A stretch of 54,908 bases of DNA, from NCBI GenBank assembly GCA_016871775.1, contig VHCI01000006.1:1-54908 (forward strand), given 5' to 3'. Source of the stretch: Verrucomicrobiota bacterium (GTDB lineage Bacteria > Verrucomicrobiota > Verrucomicrobiia > Opitutales > Opitutaceae). Positions 31,884 to 40,666 of this stretch are shown in pieces; the first letter of the stretch is position 1; every line of letters starts with the position of its first letter. The position numbers were made by a program, and so were the translations under genes. The notes under the pieces are model-generated. The model was not told the DNA's origin and did no database searches. It was given only the letters and a program-made list of their open reading frames with translations.

Positions 31884-32349
31884 TTGCTACCCATTAGGCC
31901 ATAACCGTACCGTCGTCTCGAAATGTCGGCGAAAGCGCCTACGCCCCTTCCCCTCAACATTTCGCTGCACGCAGTAGGGCGCGTTCGGCCGCTCCGGGCG
32001 GTCAAAAACCCATACACCAAGGTTCGACCTTGATTGGCGTTTGGTTGGCTCCATCTGGTTGGGTCCTGTGAGGTCGGCGACGGATGGTCGCGAAGAAAGA
32101 CTCGAACCCTTCGGCCCGCTCGCCCGCGCAGGCCGAGACGCCTTCTTCGCCCACCTGTAGCTCGACCAGGCCCCTCGGTGCCATCCCCAAGCGCCTCGCC
32201 GCTGGAGGACCCCGGCCCCCTCCCCCGACGCCCCCTCCCGACGCCGGCTCCTGCCACCAAAGAGAGACCTCCCCACAGCGCACCTCCGCGATTCCCGTTC
32301 CTCGCTCCTGCGCTTGCCACCCGGGCTCCCCGCGGTTGCCCTGCGGGCG
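31839..32349. other. Intergenic region between porin and PQQ-like protein genes
   Basis: About 510 bases. It contains the right arm of the inverted repeat, an 8-base inverted pair CGAAATGT/ACATTTCG (near 31919 and 31966), and a short palindrome around CAAGGT-TCG-ACCTTG (near 32020). No gene with convincing protein-like composition was found on either strand; frames at 32084-32353 are Pro/Ala-rich artefacts of base composition. Confidence 0.4.
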
Positions 32350-33684
32350 ATGAAAACCGCCGTCGTCCTCGGGCTGCTGCTGCCGATTTTCGCCGTCGCC
32401 GCCGGAAACTGGCCGCAGTACCGCGGACCAGCCGCCAGCGGCGTCGATGCCTCCGCCCCCCTCCCCGTGAGCTGGAACGTCTCGACCGGCGAGAACGTCC
32501 GCTGGCAGAGCAGCGTCCCCGGCCTCGCTCACTCCTCGCCGATCGCCTGGGAGGACCGCCTCTACGTCTCCACCGCGGTCCAGAAGAATGCCTCCCTCAA
32601 GGTCGGCCTCTACGGCAGCATCGAGTCCGTGCCCGAGAAGGACCCGGTGCAATGGCGCCTGCTGGCCCTCGACCGCCGCACCGGAAAGGTTGTCTGGGAC
32701 GTGACCGCGCACGAGGCGGTCCCGCGGGTCAGCCGTCACCCGAAGGGCACGCACTGCAACTCCACCCCGGCGACGGATGGCCGGTACCTCGTCGCCATCC
32801 TCGGCTCCGAGGGCCTGTTCTGCTTCGACCTCACGGGTCGGCTGCTGTGGCGCAAGGACCTAGGCCCGATGGACTCCGGCTACTTCCAGGTGCCGACCGC
32901 CCAATGGGGCTTCGCCAGCTCGCCGGTCATCCAAGACGGCAAGGTCATTGTGCAATGCGATGTGCAGCAAGACTCCTTTCTCGCCGTGTTCGATGTCACC
33001 GATGGCCGCGAGCTCTGGCGGGTGGCCCGCAAGGACGTCCCGACCTGGAGCACGCCCACCGTCGTCCGCTCCGCCGGCCGGGTGCAGATCGCGGTGAACG
33101 GCTGGCGCCACACCGGCGGGTACGACTTCGCCACCGGCCGCGAGTTGTGGCGGTTGGACGGAGGCGGCGACATCCCCGTGCCCACGCCGGTCGCCGCTCA
33201 CGGGCTGATCTACCTCACCAGCGCGCACGGACGCCTGCGGCCGATGCGCGCGATCCGGGCTGGCGCCCTTGGCGATCTGACGCCGAACGACACGGGGACC
33301 CCGAACCCGGCCAGCGCCGCGATCGTCTGGAACCACGACAAGAAAGGGAACTATATGCAGACGCCGATCGTCGTGGGCGATCTGCTCTTCGGGTGCGCGG
33401 ACATCGGCCTGCTCACCTGCTTCGACGCGCGCACCGGGGAGATCCGCTACAGTGAGCGGGTGAACCCGCGGAGCGAGGGTTATACGGCTTCGCCCGTGTC
33501 CGACGGCCGGCACCTGTACGTGACGAGCGAGCTGGGCAACGTGCATGTGATCCCGGCGACCACCTCCTTTTCGATCGCGGCGACCAACGCGCTGGGGGAG
33601 ACCTGCCTGTCCACCCCGGCACTCGCCGGCGGCACCCTCTACTTCCGCACCCGGGAGAAACTGGTAGCGGTGGGGCATCCCTGA
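32350..33684 (+). CDS. Exported PQQ-like beta-propeller repeat protein
   Basis: 444 residues from ATG 32350. I chose it because a signal peptide (M-K-T-A-V-V-L-G-L-L-L-P-I-F-A-V-A-A) starts there; an in-frame ATG 12 codons earlier adds only a polar stretch. The mature protein opens N-W-P-Q-Y-R-G-P, the usual start of this exported propeller family in Planctomycetes and Verrucomicrobia, followed by repeated blades with W/A-x-D-x-x-T/R-G-x-x-x-W patterns (for example V-F-D-V-T-D-G-R-E-L-W-R-V and L-T-C-F-D-A-R-T-G-E-I-R-Y). No Cys-His quinoprotein active-site motif is seen, so it is probably a structural or binding propeller. It converges with rmuC. Confidence 0.88.
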   Translation: MKTAVVLGLLLPIFAVAAGNWPQYRGPAASGVDASAPLPVSWNVSTGENVRWQSSVPGLAHSSPIAWEDRLYVSTAVQKNASLKVGLYGSIESVPEKDPVQWRLLALDRRTGKVVWDVTAHEAVPRVSRHPKGTHCNSTPATDGRYLVAILGSEGLFCFDLTGRLLWRKDLGPMDSGYFQVPTAQWGFASSPVIQDGKVIVQCDVQQDSFLAVFDVTDGRELWRVARKDVPTWSTPTVVRSAGRVQIAVNGWRHTGGYDFATGRELWRLDGGGDIPVPTPVAAHGLIYLTSAHGRLRPMRAIRAGALGDLTPNDTGTPNPASAAIVWNHDKKGNYMQTPIVVGDLLFGCADIGLLTCFDARTGEIRYSERVNPRSEGYTASPVSDGRHLYVTSELGNVHVIPATTSFSIAATNALGETCLSTPALAGGTLYFRTREKLVAVGHP

Positions 33685-33759
33685 GCAGCCAGCCCGCGGC
33701 TGCGCCGGGCGGGACGCTCCCCGGAGGCCAGGCGATGATTCCGATTCGGTGGTCGCCGC

Positions 33760-35286
33760 TCAACCGCCGCCAGGCAGCGACCGGACGTTGGCCTCGCGCA
33801 GCACCATGGCCGCGGGCTCAAGCTCGGCCGGGAGGCGTTCGCGGTCGCCGGCCAGCTCAGCGGTTTCGCGCGCCCCGGGCAGCAGGCGCCCATTGAACGA
33901 TCCCACCGCGCTGTTGTAGGCCTTGCTGGCCGTCTCGAGTCCCTTGCCGACCTTCTCCAAGTGCTCGGCGAAAACGCTGATGCGCCCGAGCAGTTCTCGG
34001 GCGCTGTCGCCGATCCGGCGGGCGTTCTCGTTGAGCTTGGCCTGCTGCCACTGCAGCGCGCAGGTGCGCAGTAGCGCGAGCAGCGTGGAGGCGGTGGTGA
34101 TGATCACCCTCTGGTCGAGGGCCTCCTCGTAAACCGTGGCATCCTCCTCTAAGGCGGCGATGAGACCGCTCTCCAGCGGGACGAAGAGCACGGTGATCTC
34201 CACCCCGCCGCCAAGGGCTTTGGCGTACTCGCGGGAGGCGAGGCCGCGCACGTGAGTGCGCAGCGCCTGAGCGTGCGCGGTGCGCCGGGCGGCGCGCTCG
34301 GCGTCGGACAGCGCGAGGTCGAGGGAATCGAGGTAGGCGCTAAGCGGGACCTTGGCGTCGATCGGGACAAAGCGCCCGCCGGGCAGCCGCACGGTCATAT
34401 CCGGCCGCAGCCGATCCCCCTCGTCCCCCTGCACGCTGGCCTGCTCGCTGAAATCGACGTTGTCGACCAGCCCGGCCATCTCGGCAATGTTGCGGAGCGA
34501 GACCTCGCCCCAGCGGCCACGCTGCCGGTTGTCCCGCAGCGCGCTGGAGAGCGTCTGGGCGGCGGTGGACGCCCGTTGCTGCAGGTCGGAGATCTGCTTG
34601 AGCTGCTCGCCCAAGGTCTTGGCGTCGCCCTCTCGCCGTTCGCCGAGTTCCCGGACCAGCCGTTCGTTTTTCTCCAATTGTTCCTTGAGCGGAGTGAGCG
34701 TCGCCTCGATCTGCTTTCGCCGCGACTCCAGCTCCTGCTGGGAGAGGGAATGCTGGCTCGCGAAGTGCTCCTTGGCCTGTTGGAAAAGCGCCTGCGCGCT
34801 TTGCCGGAGGAGGTCCCCGCCGGTGGCCTTGAATGTGTCGGTGAGCGCGGCCTTGGACTGCTCGATGGTGGCCTTCAGGTCGGCGATGGACTTCTCCCGC
34901 TCGGCGAGCACCTTTTCCCTCGCGGCCTCCCGCTCGGCCATTTGGGTCGTCGCCTGCCCCAGCTGCTGTTGCGCCGCGGCGAGCTCGCGGCCGGTCTGCT
35001 CGCCTCGGGCCCGCTCGGCGTCGACTTCATTGCCCAGAAGGCAGACCTGTTCCCGGGCGGCGTCGCGTTCCTTCTGCGCGGCGACCGCGCCCTGCTCGGC
35101 GGTGCGCAGGTCTGCGCGGAGCGTGGCCGCCTCGGTACGGAGCGACTGGAGTTCCTGCTGGGCAACCTGAGCCACCGCGAGGGCCTGCGCCGTGGCGCGA
35201 GCCTTGAGCAGGCAGAAAACGGTCGCGCCGGCCGCGCCCAGCACGCCCCCGCCCGCGAAACACAACAGCAAGGGGAAATCATCCAT
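33760..35286 (-). CDS. rmuC: DNA recombination protein RmuC
   Basis: 508 residues. A single N-terminal transmembrane helix (about 7-28) is followed by a long coiled coil (about 35-240, rich in A/E/K/Q heptads) and the RmuC nuclease-like domain: R-G-R-W-G-E-V-S-L-R-N-I-A-E, D-M-T-V-R-L-P-G-G-R-F-V-P-I-D-A-K-V-P-L and V-I-I-T-T-A-S-T-L-L-A-L-L-R-T. RmuC limits inversions at short repeats in E. coli. The family's DAK motif is present. It converges with the PQQ-like gene (75 bases apart) and diverges from the 27-residue-repeat gene across 165 bases. Confidence 0.93.
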   Translation of the reverse strand: MDDFPLLLCFAGGGVLGAAGATVFCLLKARATAQALAVAQVAQQELQSLRTEAATLRADLRTAEQGAVAAQKERDAAREQVCLLGNEVDAERARGEQTGRELAAAQQQLGQATTQMAEREAAREKVLAEREKSIADLKATIEQSKAALTDTFKATGGDLLRQSAQALFQQAKEHFASQHSLSQQELESRRKQIEATLTPLKEQLEKNERLVRELGERREGDAKTLGEQLKQISDLQQRASTAAQTLSSALRDNRQRGRWGEVSLRNIAEMAGLVDNVDFSEQASVQGDEGDRLRPDMTVRLPGGRFVPIDAKVPLSAYLDSLDLALSDAERAARRTAHAQALRTHVRGLASREYAKALGGGVEITVLFVPLESGLIAALEEDATVYEEALDQRVIITTASTLLALLRTCALQWQQAKLNENARRIGDSARELLGRISVFAEHLEKVGKGLETASKAYNSAVGSFNGRLLPGARETAELAGDRERLPAELEPAAMVLREANVRSLPGGG

Positions 35287-35451
35287 ACGGTCAGCCGTAG
35301 TCCACCCCTCCGCCGGGAACGAGTGAAAAGCGGCGCCCGGATCGCGCGAAGGGGCCAGTCGGTCGCGGCGAGCCGGGCCGTGACGCGCTTGCGCTCAGGA
35401 AGGGTCGTTCGCACGCTGCTTGATTCGCGATCCTCGCCCCACCCTACCCGG

Positions 35452-35928
35452 ATGAGACTCCTCCTCCCCCTCCTGGTCCCCTTGACCCTAGCGGCCGTGG
35501 ACGCGGGCAACCTAACGGTCACCACTCTCGCGCGGCCGGATGCCCTCGGGCGCGTGCGCAGCGAGGTGCGGGACCCGCAGGGTCGCAAGGTGGGCACCGT
35601 CGAGACCCGCGCGCAGCCGGACGCCCTCGGCCGGGTGAAAAGCGTGATCGTGGATGCCTCCGGGAAGCGGATTGGCACCGCCGAGACGACCGCCACCCAT
35701 GACGCGCTCGGGCGGGTAAAGACCACCTTCCGCGACGCGACCGGGCGCACCACCGGCACCGGCGTCACCCCGGCCCGGCCCGACGCCCTCGGCCGCACCA
35801 CCACCGTGTTCCGCGACTCTCAGGGTCAGCGCACCGGGACCGCCGTTTCCCGCCCGCCGGACGCCTTGGGCCGGGTGAAGACGGAGGTGACGGGCCAGGT
35901 GCCGATCAAACGACCTGGCTCACCCTGA
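35452..35928 (+). CDS. Small exported protein of 27-residue tandem repeats (D-A-L-G-R-V repeats)
   Basis: 158 residues from ATG 35452, with a signal peptide (M-R-L-L-L-P-L-L-V-P-L-T-L-A). The mature part is almost entirely repeats. Five copies of P/H-D-A-L-G-R begin 27, 27, 27 and 26 residues apart, each unit running D-A-L-G-R-V, a charged turn D-x-x-G-R/K and G-T-x-x-T/S. The corresponding DNA period is 81 bases. The D-A-L-G-R and D-x-x-G pattern recalls YD/Rhs beta-hairpin repeats, but with a different unit length and no core toxin or transmembrane part. No enzyme motif. Function unknown; probably a small beta-solenoid or envelope protein. Confidence 0.8.
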   Translation: MRLLLPLLVPLTLAAVDAGNLTVTTLARPDALGRVRSEVRDPQGRKVGTVETRAQPDALGRVKSVIVDASGKRIGTAETTATHDALGRVKTTFRDATGRTTGTGVTPARPDALGRTTTVFRDSQGQRTGTAVSRPPDALGRVKTEVTGQVPIKRPGSP

Positions 35929-36389
35929 GGCGCCGCGGGCGAAAGGTGCGCGCAACTTTCTGCCGCGGACCGGCCGGCAGGGGATTGCCCACGCCCGTTG
36001 GGGCAAAAGTACTCACGGACCGGGGACGGATGCCCTGAACCCACGGGCGCCGAGCCACCCGCGGGTCTGGCGCGCGTCGCGGTCATCTACCAAAAGCAAA
36101 TCGGCAACCGGGAGGCGGAGGCCTTCGACGCCAGACGCAACGGCGACGGCCGGTCCGGGCACCTAAACTCACTAGAAAAACCTCTAGCCGTGGTGTGACG
36201 GCTCGAGCTGAGGAGCCAGAACTCAGCCGGAACGATGCGGTCGATCGGGTCACATCGCGGTGATCTGCCGGCACCTTTCTGAGGCCCTTTCCCGTCGCGT
36301 TCAAACTCCGGGTACTACTCGATCTCTCGCCGCGGAAATGCGCTCCCCAACTCGCCCCGCTCTTCCGCCTCCAATGGCATCGTTCCGCC
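35929..36389. other. 460-base intergenic region containing repeat copy B
   Basis: No supported gene. Repeat copy B fills 36222-36389. The left part (35929-36221) has only a short Ala/Gly/Arg frame (35998-36198) without protein-like character. Confidence 0.45.
36222..36389 (+). repeat. Dispersed ~170-bp repeat, copy B (ends at the clpC stop codon)
   Basis: Aligns on the plus strand with the minus-strand reading of 26525-26357 (copy A). It ends flush with the clpC stop (36390-36392). Copy A begins on the tsaD stop. So both copies touch the 3' end of a minus-strand gene, but in opposite orientation relative to it. Confidence 0.7.
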
Positions 36390-38924
36390 TTAGGACGCCA
36401 CGCCGCTGGCGGCGGCCGGGGGAGTCTTCTGCTTGAAGATCAACTTGTCACCGTCCCGCACGACCAGGCAGGGCTCGCCATCCTTGACCTCCCCACGCAG
36501 GATCGCCTCCGCCAGCGGGTCCTCGAGGTAGTGCTCGACGGCGCGCCGGAGCGGACGCGCCCCATACTTCTCGTCGTAACCCTTGTCGATCAACAGCTGC
36601 TTGGCCTCCGGGGAGAACTCGAGCGTGATCTTCCGCTCGTCCAGCCGGCGAGCAAACTTCGCCGTCTCAAGATCCACGATTTTAACCAGGTCGTTCTTGT
36701 CCAAGGGCCGGAAGAAGATGATGTCAGAGATGCGGTTCAGGAACTCGGGCTTGAACACCCGCTTGGACTCCTCAAGCACCTTCTCCCGCATCCGCTCCGA
36801 GTCGTTGAAGCTGGCGGCGGCGGCGGCGAAGCCCATCGAGGTCTGGCGCTGCAGGAGCTGCGCGCCGACGTTCGAGGTCATGATGATGATCGTGTTCCGG
36901 AAATCCACGGTGCGGCCGAGGGAATCCGTTAGGCGGCCGTCCTCCATGATCTGCAGCAGCAGCTGCAGGGCGTCCGGGTGGGCCTTTTCGACCTCGTCGA
37001 ACAGGATGACCGAGTAGGGCCGGCGGCGCACGGCCTCAGTGAGCTGGCCCCCCTCCTCGTAGCCCACGTAGCCCGGGGGCGAGCCGACGAGGCGGGAGAC
37101 GGCGAACTTCTCCATATACTCGCTCATATCGATCTGGATGAGCGCCTCCTGGTTGCCGAACATCTGGGCCGCGAGCTGCTTCGCGAGCATCGTCTTACCG
37201 ACGCCCGTGGGACCAACGAAGAGGAAAGAGCCAATGGGCCGGCGCGGGTCCTTCAGGTCGGCGCGGGAGCGGCGCAGGGCGCGGGAGATCGAGACGGCGG
37301 CAACGTCCTGGCCGATGACGGCCTTCTGCAGCTCGGTCTCTATCTGGAGCAGCTTTTCGTTGTCCTTCTTCTCCATCCGCGAGAGCGGAATGCCGGTCCA
37401 GTCGGCGACCACCTGCATCATCAGGTCCTCGTCAATGGCGACGCGCTTCTCGTCCCGGCGCTTCTTCCAGCCGGCAGTGATCTCCTCCTGGCGGGCCCGA
37501 AGCTGCTTTTCCTGGTCGCGGAACTTGGCCGCCTCCTCAAAGTGCTGATCGCTGATCGCCTTCTCCTTCTGGGCGCAGATGGCCTCGATCTGCGGGGTGA
37601 GGTCCTCAATGTCCGCAGGCCGGCTGAGGGCGGCGATGCGGGCGCGGGAACCGGCCTCGTCCATAACGTCGATCGCCTTGTCCGGCAGGAAGCGCCCAGT
37701 GATGTAGCGGTCGGAAAGTTTGGCGGCGGACTCGAGGGAGGCGTCGGTGAAGGTGGCCTTGTGGTGGTCCTCGTACTTGCCGCGAATGCCTTTAAGGATG
37801 AGCACGGTGTCCGCGACCGAGGGGGCCTCGACCTTGACGGACTGGAAGCGGCGATCGAGGGCGGAGTCTTTCTCGATGTGCTTGCGGTACTCGTTGAGGG
37901 TGGTGGCGCCCACGCACTGGAGCTCGCCGCGGGAGAGGGCGGGTTTGAAGATGTTGGAGGCGTCCATCGCGCCCTCGGCAGCGCCAGCCCCGACGATCGT
38001 ATGGAGCTCGTCGATGAAGAGGATGATGTTCTTCGCCCGGCGGATCTCGTCCATCACGGCCTTGATGCGCTCCTCGAACTGGCCGCGGTACTTGGTGCCG
38101 GCGACCATCAGGGCGAGGTCGAGGGTGATGACCTTCTTCTCGGCTAGGATCTCGGGAACGTTGCCGGAGGCGATCTCCTGGGCCAAGCCCTCGACGATGG
38201 CGGTCTTGCCAACGCCGGCCTCGCCGATAAGGACCGGGTTATTCTTGGTGCGGCGACAGAGGATCTGAATAACGCGGCGGATCTCGTTGCGGCGGCCGAC
38301 CACGGGATCCATCTCGCCCTTGCGGGCGAGCTCGGTGAGGTCGCGGCCGAAGGCCTTAAGGGCGGGGGTCTTGACCTCCTTCTTTTCCTCCGCCTGGGCA
38401 CCTGGACGCTGCGAGCTGCCGGCAGCGGTCTCCTCGCCAGGCTCACCGCCCTCCCCGGACTGGCCTCCGGAGAACTGGGGGTCGAGCTCCCGAAGGATCT
38501 CGTTGCGGGTGCGCTCGATGTCGATCTCGAGGGACTTGAGCACCCGGGCGGCGACGCCCTCGCCTTCCCGCAGGAGGCCGAGGAGAATGTGCTCCGTGCC
38601 CACGTAAGAATGGCTGAGGGCCTTGGCCTCCTTGCCGGCGAGCGCGAGCACCTTCTTGACCCGTGGGGTGTAGGGGATGCTGGCCTGCGTCTTGGTCTCC
38701 TGGCCGGTGCCGACCTGCTTCTCCACGGCGGCGCGGACGGTCTCAAGGTCGAGGCCCATTTTCTGGAGCACGCTGACGGCGACGCCCTGGCCCAGCTTGA
38801 TCAGCCCGAGCAGGAGGTGCTCGGTGCCGACGTAGTTATGATGGAACCGGTCAGCCTCCTTGCGGGCCAGCGCGAGGACCTGCTGCGCCCGGGGAGTGAA
38901 ATTGTTCATTGGTTCTTGGGACAT
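36390..38924 (-). CDS. clpC: Clp protease ATPase subunit ClpC
   Basis: 844 residues from ATG 38924; ATG 38909 is an alternative. The frame upstream overlaps mcsB and was not used. It has two N-terminal Clp repeats ([16 protein letters not shown] and [10 protein letters not shown]), a first AAA+ module with Walker [10 protein letters not shown], an inter-domain UVR-type helical pair ([11 protein letters not shown]...E-E-A-A-K-F-R-D-Q), and a second AAA+ module with G-P-T-G-V-G-K-T-M. ClpC unfolds proteins for ClpP; in Bacillus it recognises substrates phosphorylated on arginine by McsB. The mcsA and mcsB genes lie directly upstream (mcsB 22 bases before). clpP is not in the window. Confidence 0.95.
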   Translation of the reverse strand: MSQEPMNNFTPRAQQVLALARKEADRFHHNYVGTEHLLLGLIKLGQGVAVSVLQKMGLDLETVRAAVEKQVGTGQETKTQASIPYTPRVKKVLALAGKEAKALSHSYVGTEHILLGLLREGEGVAARVLKSLEIDIERTRNEILRELDPQFSGGQSGEGGEPGEETAAGSSQRPGAQAEEKKEVKTPALKAFGRDLTELARKGEMDPVVGRRNEIRRVIQILCRRTKNNPVLIGEAGVGKTAIVEGLAQEIASGNVPEILAEKKVITLDLALMVAGTKYRGQFEERIKAVMDEIRRAKNIILFIDELHTIVGAGAAEGAMDASNIFKPALSRGELQCVGATTLNEYRKHIEKDSALDRRFQSVKVEAPSVADTVLILKGIRGKYEDHHKATFTDASLESAAKLSDRYITGRFLPDKAIDVMDEAGSRARIAALSRPADIEDLTPQIEAICAQKEKAISDQHFEEAAKFRDQEKQLRARQEEITAGWKKRRDEKRVAIDEDLMMQVVADWTGIPLSRMEKKDNEKLLQIETELQKAVIGQDVAAVSISRALRRSRADLKDPRRPIGSFLFVGPTGVGKTMLAKQLAAQMFGNQEALIQIDMSEYMEKFAVSRLVGSPPGYVGYEEGGQLTEAVRRRPYSVILFDEVEKAHPDALQLLLQIMEDGRLTDSLGRTVDFRNTIIIMTSNVGAQLLQRQTSMGFAAAAASFNDSERMREKVLEESKRVFKPEFLNRISDIIFFRPLDKNDLVKIVDLETAKFARRLDERKITLEFSPEAKQLLIDKGYDEKYGARPLRRAVEHYLEDPLAEAILRGEVKDGEPCLVVRDGDKLIFKQKTPPAAASGVAS

Positions 38925-38946
38925 GGGAGAGGAGGGTTCGGCGAGT

Positions 38947-40059
38947 TTAGGTGGCGGCGCCGGGGTTCGCGGGGCGGACTTCGGGGCGCGGGAAGGAGGC
39001 AAACTCGGCGCGGAGCCGGGTGGCACGGAGGGCATCGCGCAGGGCGGGATCGCACTCACCGCGGTGGGCGTGCTGGAGGTGGCCCGGTTGCGCCTCGATC
39101 AAGAGGCGATCAATGAGCGAGCGCTGGTCGTCCGGGAACAGGCCCAGATCGATGCCGAGGCGGAGCAGCGACAGCAGGTTCATCGCCTCACCGGAGGTGA
39201 GCAGGTGCGAATTTTTCAGGATTCCGTAGGCGCGGCCGATCTTGTCGTAAAGCTTGCCCGCATCGGCCTCGAGGAGCTTGGCCCGGGCGTTTTGCTCATG
39301 CTCGACGATAGACTGCAACACGCTGCCGAGGCGCTTGAGGATAACCTCCTCGGCCTCGCCGAGAGTCGTCTGGTTGGAGATCTGGAAGATGCTGCCGCTA
39401 GCGTCAGAGCCCTCGCCGAAGAGGCCGCGGACGACCATTCCGAGCTGGTTAACCGCGCGGACGACCTTCTCCATCTGGTTGGAGATGACGAGCGCCGGAA
39501 GGTGCATCATCGCGGAGGCGCGCATCGCGGTGCCCAGATTGGTGGGGCAGGCGGTGAGAAAGCCGAGCGTCGGGGAGAAGGCGAAGTCGAGGTGCTCCTC
39601 GAGGGCAGAGTCGAGGTCGTTAATCGCGGTCCAGGCGCGCTTCAGATTGAGGCCGGCGCGGAGGACCTGGACGCGGAGGTGATCTTCCTCGTTGACCATC
39701 AGCGAGAAGGCTTGGTCGCGGCTAATCAGGACGCCCGCGCCGCCCTTCGAGCCGCTGAGCTCCCGGCTAATCAGATGGCGTTCGACGAGGATCTGGCGCT
39801 CGAGTTCGCCGAGGTCGGAGACGGCGAAGTTGAAGCAGCGCTTCATCTGCGGCAGGCGGGCGACCGCGTCGCGGCAGGTAGACAGGATTCGCTCGCGCTG
39901 GGCGGGTTTCGCCCAGCCGGGGAAGGAGTGCCCAACCACGTTGCGCGCGAGGCGGATTCGCGTCATCAGCACGATGGCGGTCTTGGTGCTGCCCGGATCG
40001 GTGAGTTCCGACGGGGCGCTCAGCAGCGCGGCTAGGGATGTGGAATCCTCACGGGGCAT
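38947..40059 (-). CDS. mcsB: Protein-arginine kinase McsB
   Basis: 370 residues with the guanido-kinase fold: V-L-M-T-R-I-R-L-A-R-N (30-40), N-E-E-D-H-L-R (123-129), C-P-T-N-L-G-T-A-M-R-A-S with Cys171, and G-E-G-S-D-A-S-G-S. McsB phosphorylates arginines of damaged proteins and of CtsR; pArg marks them for ClpCP. A C-terminal R-D-x-x-R-A motif (Arg341, Asp342, Arg345) matches the pArg-binding allosteric motif known for Firmicute McsB. That argues for a true protein-arginine kinase rather than a phosphagen kinase. Its ATG overlaps the end of mcsA by 11 bases and clpC follows 22 bases downstream. Confidence 0.92.
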   Translation of the reverse strand: MPREDSTSLAALLSAPSELTDPGSTKTAIVLMTRIRLARNVVGHSFPGWAKPAQRERILSTCRDAVARLPQMKRCFNFAVSDLGELERQILVERHLISRELSGSKGGAGVLISRDQAFSLMVNEEDHLRVQVLRAGLNLKRAWTAINDLDSALEEHLDFAFSPTLGFLTACPTNLGTAMRASAMMHLPALVISNQMEKVVRAVNQLGMVVRGLFGEGSDASGSIFQISNQTTLGEAEEVILKRLGSVLQSIVEHEQNARAKLLEADAGKLYDKIGRAYGILKNSHLLTSGEAMNLLSLLRLGIDLGLFPDDQRSLIDRLLIEAQPGHLQHAHRGECDPALRDALRATRLRAEFASFPRPEVRPANPGAAT

Positions 40060-40558
40060 CTAGATGGAAGGACTGCTTCACCTGGTTGATCTCGTCGCGG
40101 GTGCGGGCGGCGTCCTCGTAGCGCTCGGACTTGATAGCCTCGGTGAGGTCGAGTTCGAGCTTGGTGAGGCGGTCGTAGAGGGATTTCCGCTCCAGCGAGC
40201 GGGCGGGCACTTTGCCGCTGTGGGTGACCCCACTGTGCATATTGGCGAGCATCGGCTCGACCAGCGTGGCGAAGGCCTCGTAGCAGGCAGGACAGCCGAG
40301 GCGGCCGTGCTTTTTAAACTCGAGGGGCGTGTGGCCGCAGCGGGAGCAGCGGGTGCCCGGGGCGGGTGGGGCGGCATCGGGCGTGAGGGAGGCCTTCAGC
40401 AGCAGGTCAGCGAGCGAGAAACCGCCCGGGTCCGTGACCCCCTTGGCCTCAGCGCAAGCCTCGCACAAGTCGACCTTGTGCACCTTGTTGTTCACGATCT
40501 GCGTGAGGTGCACGGTGGCAGGCTTGGAGCAAAGGTCGCACTTGAGCGGATTGGCCAT
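40049..40558 (-). CDS. mcsA: McsA-like zinc-finger/UVR protein, activator of McsB
   Basis: 169 residues. Two zinc-ribbon-like cysteine pairs are present: Cys-Asp-Leu-Cys near residue 8 with C-E-A-C near 33, and C-S-R-C near 71 with C-P-A-C near 89. A C-terminal UVR helical hairpin (L-T-E-A-I-K-S-E-R-Y-E-D-A-A-R-T-R-D-E-I) follows. McsA activates McsB and binds metal or senses stress in Bacillus. It is first of a three-gene operon with mcsB (11-base overlap) and clpC. No ctsR lies upstream; the next gene is an aminotransferase, so regulation must differ from Bacillus. Confidence 0.9.
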   Translation of the reverse strand: MANPLKCDLCSKPATVHLTQIVNNKVHKVDLCEACAEAKGVTDPGGFSLADLLLKASLTPDAAPPAPGTRCSRCGHTPLEFKKHGRLGCPACYEAFATLVEPMLANMHSGVTHSGKVPARSLERKSLYDRLTKLELDLTEAIKSERYEDAARTRDEINQVKQSFHLDAP

Positions 40559-40666
40559 GGGAACAATTTTTGACGCGCTCTAAATGATGCAACAGGCGCC
40601 GGGACTGGCAAGTGCGGCGATGCGATGCAGGGCTCGTTTGTGGGCCCCGGTAGGCGGTGGCCCGGC

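Noticed and set aside
32084-32353. Small plus-strand frame before the PQQ-like gene
   Set aside because: Pro/Ser/Ala/Arg-rich, no motif, no ribosome-binding site, and it overlaps the true start.
35500-35900. Tandem repeats considered as a CRISPR array or minisatellite
   Set aside because: Units are 81 bases (27 codons), diverged at DNA level but conserved as protein in one frame; no constant spacer structure.
38947-40059. McsB considered as a phosphagen (creatine/arginine) kinase
   Set aside because: Lacks the N-terminal substrate-binding domain of phosphagen kinases, has R-D-x-x-R-A, and sits with mcsA and clpC.
40049-40666. Search for ctsR upstream of mcsA
   Set aside because: The 108 bases before mcsA and the gene before that (aminotransferase) leave no room; no CtsR-like frame seen.
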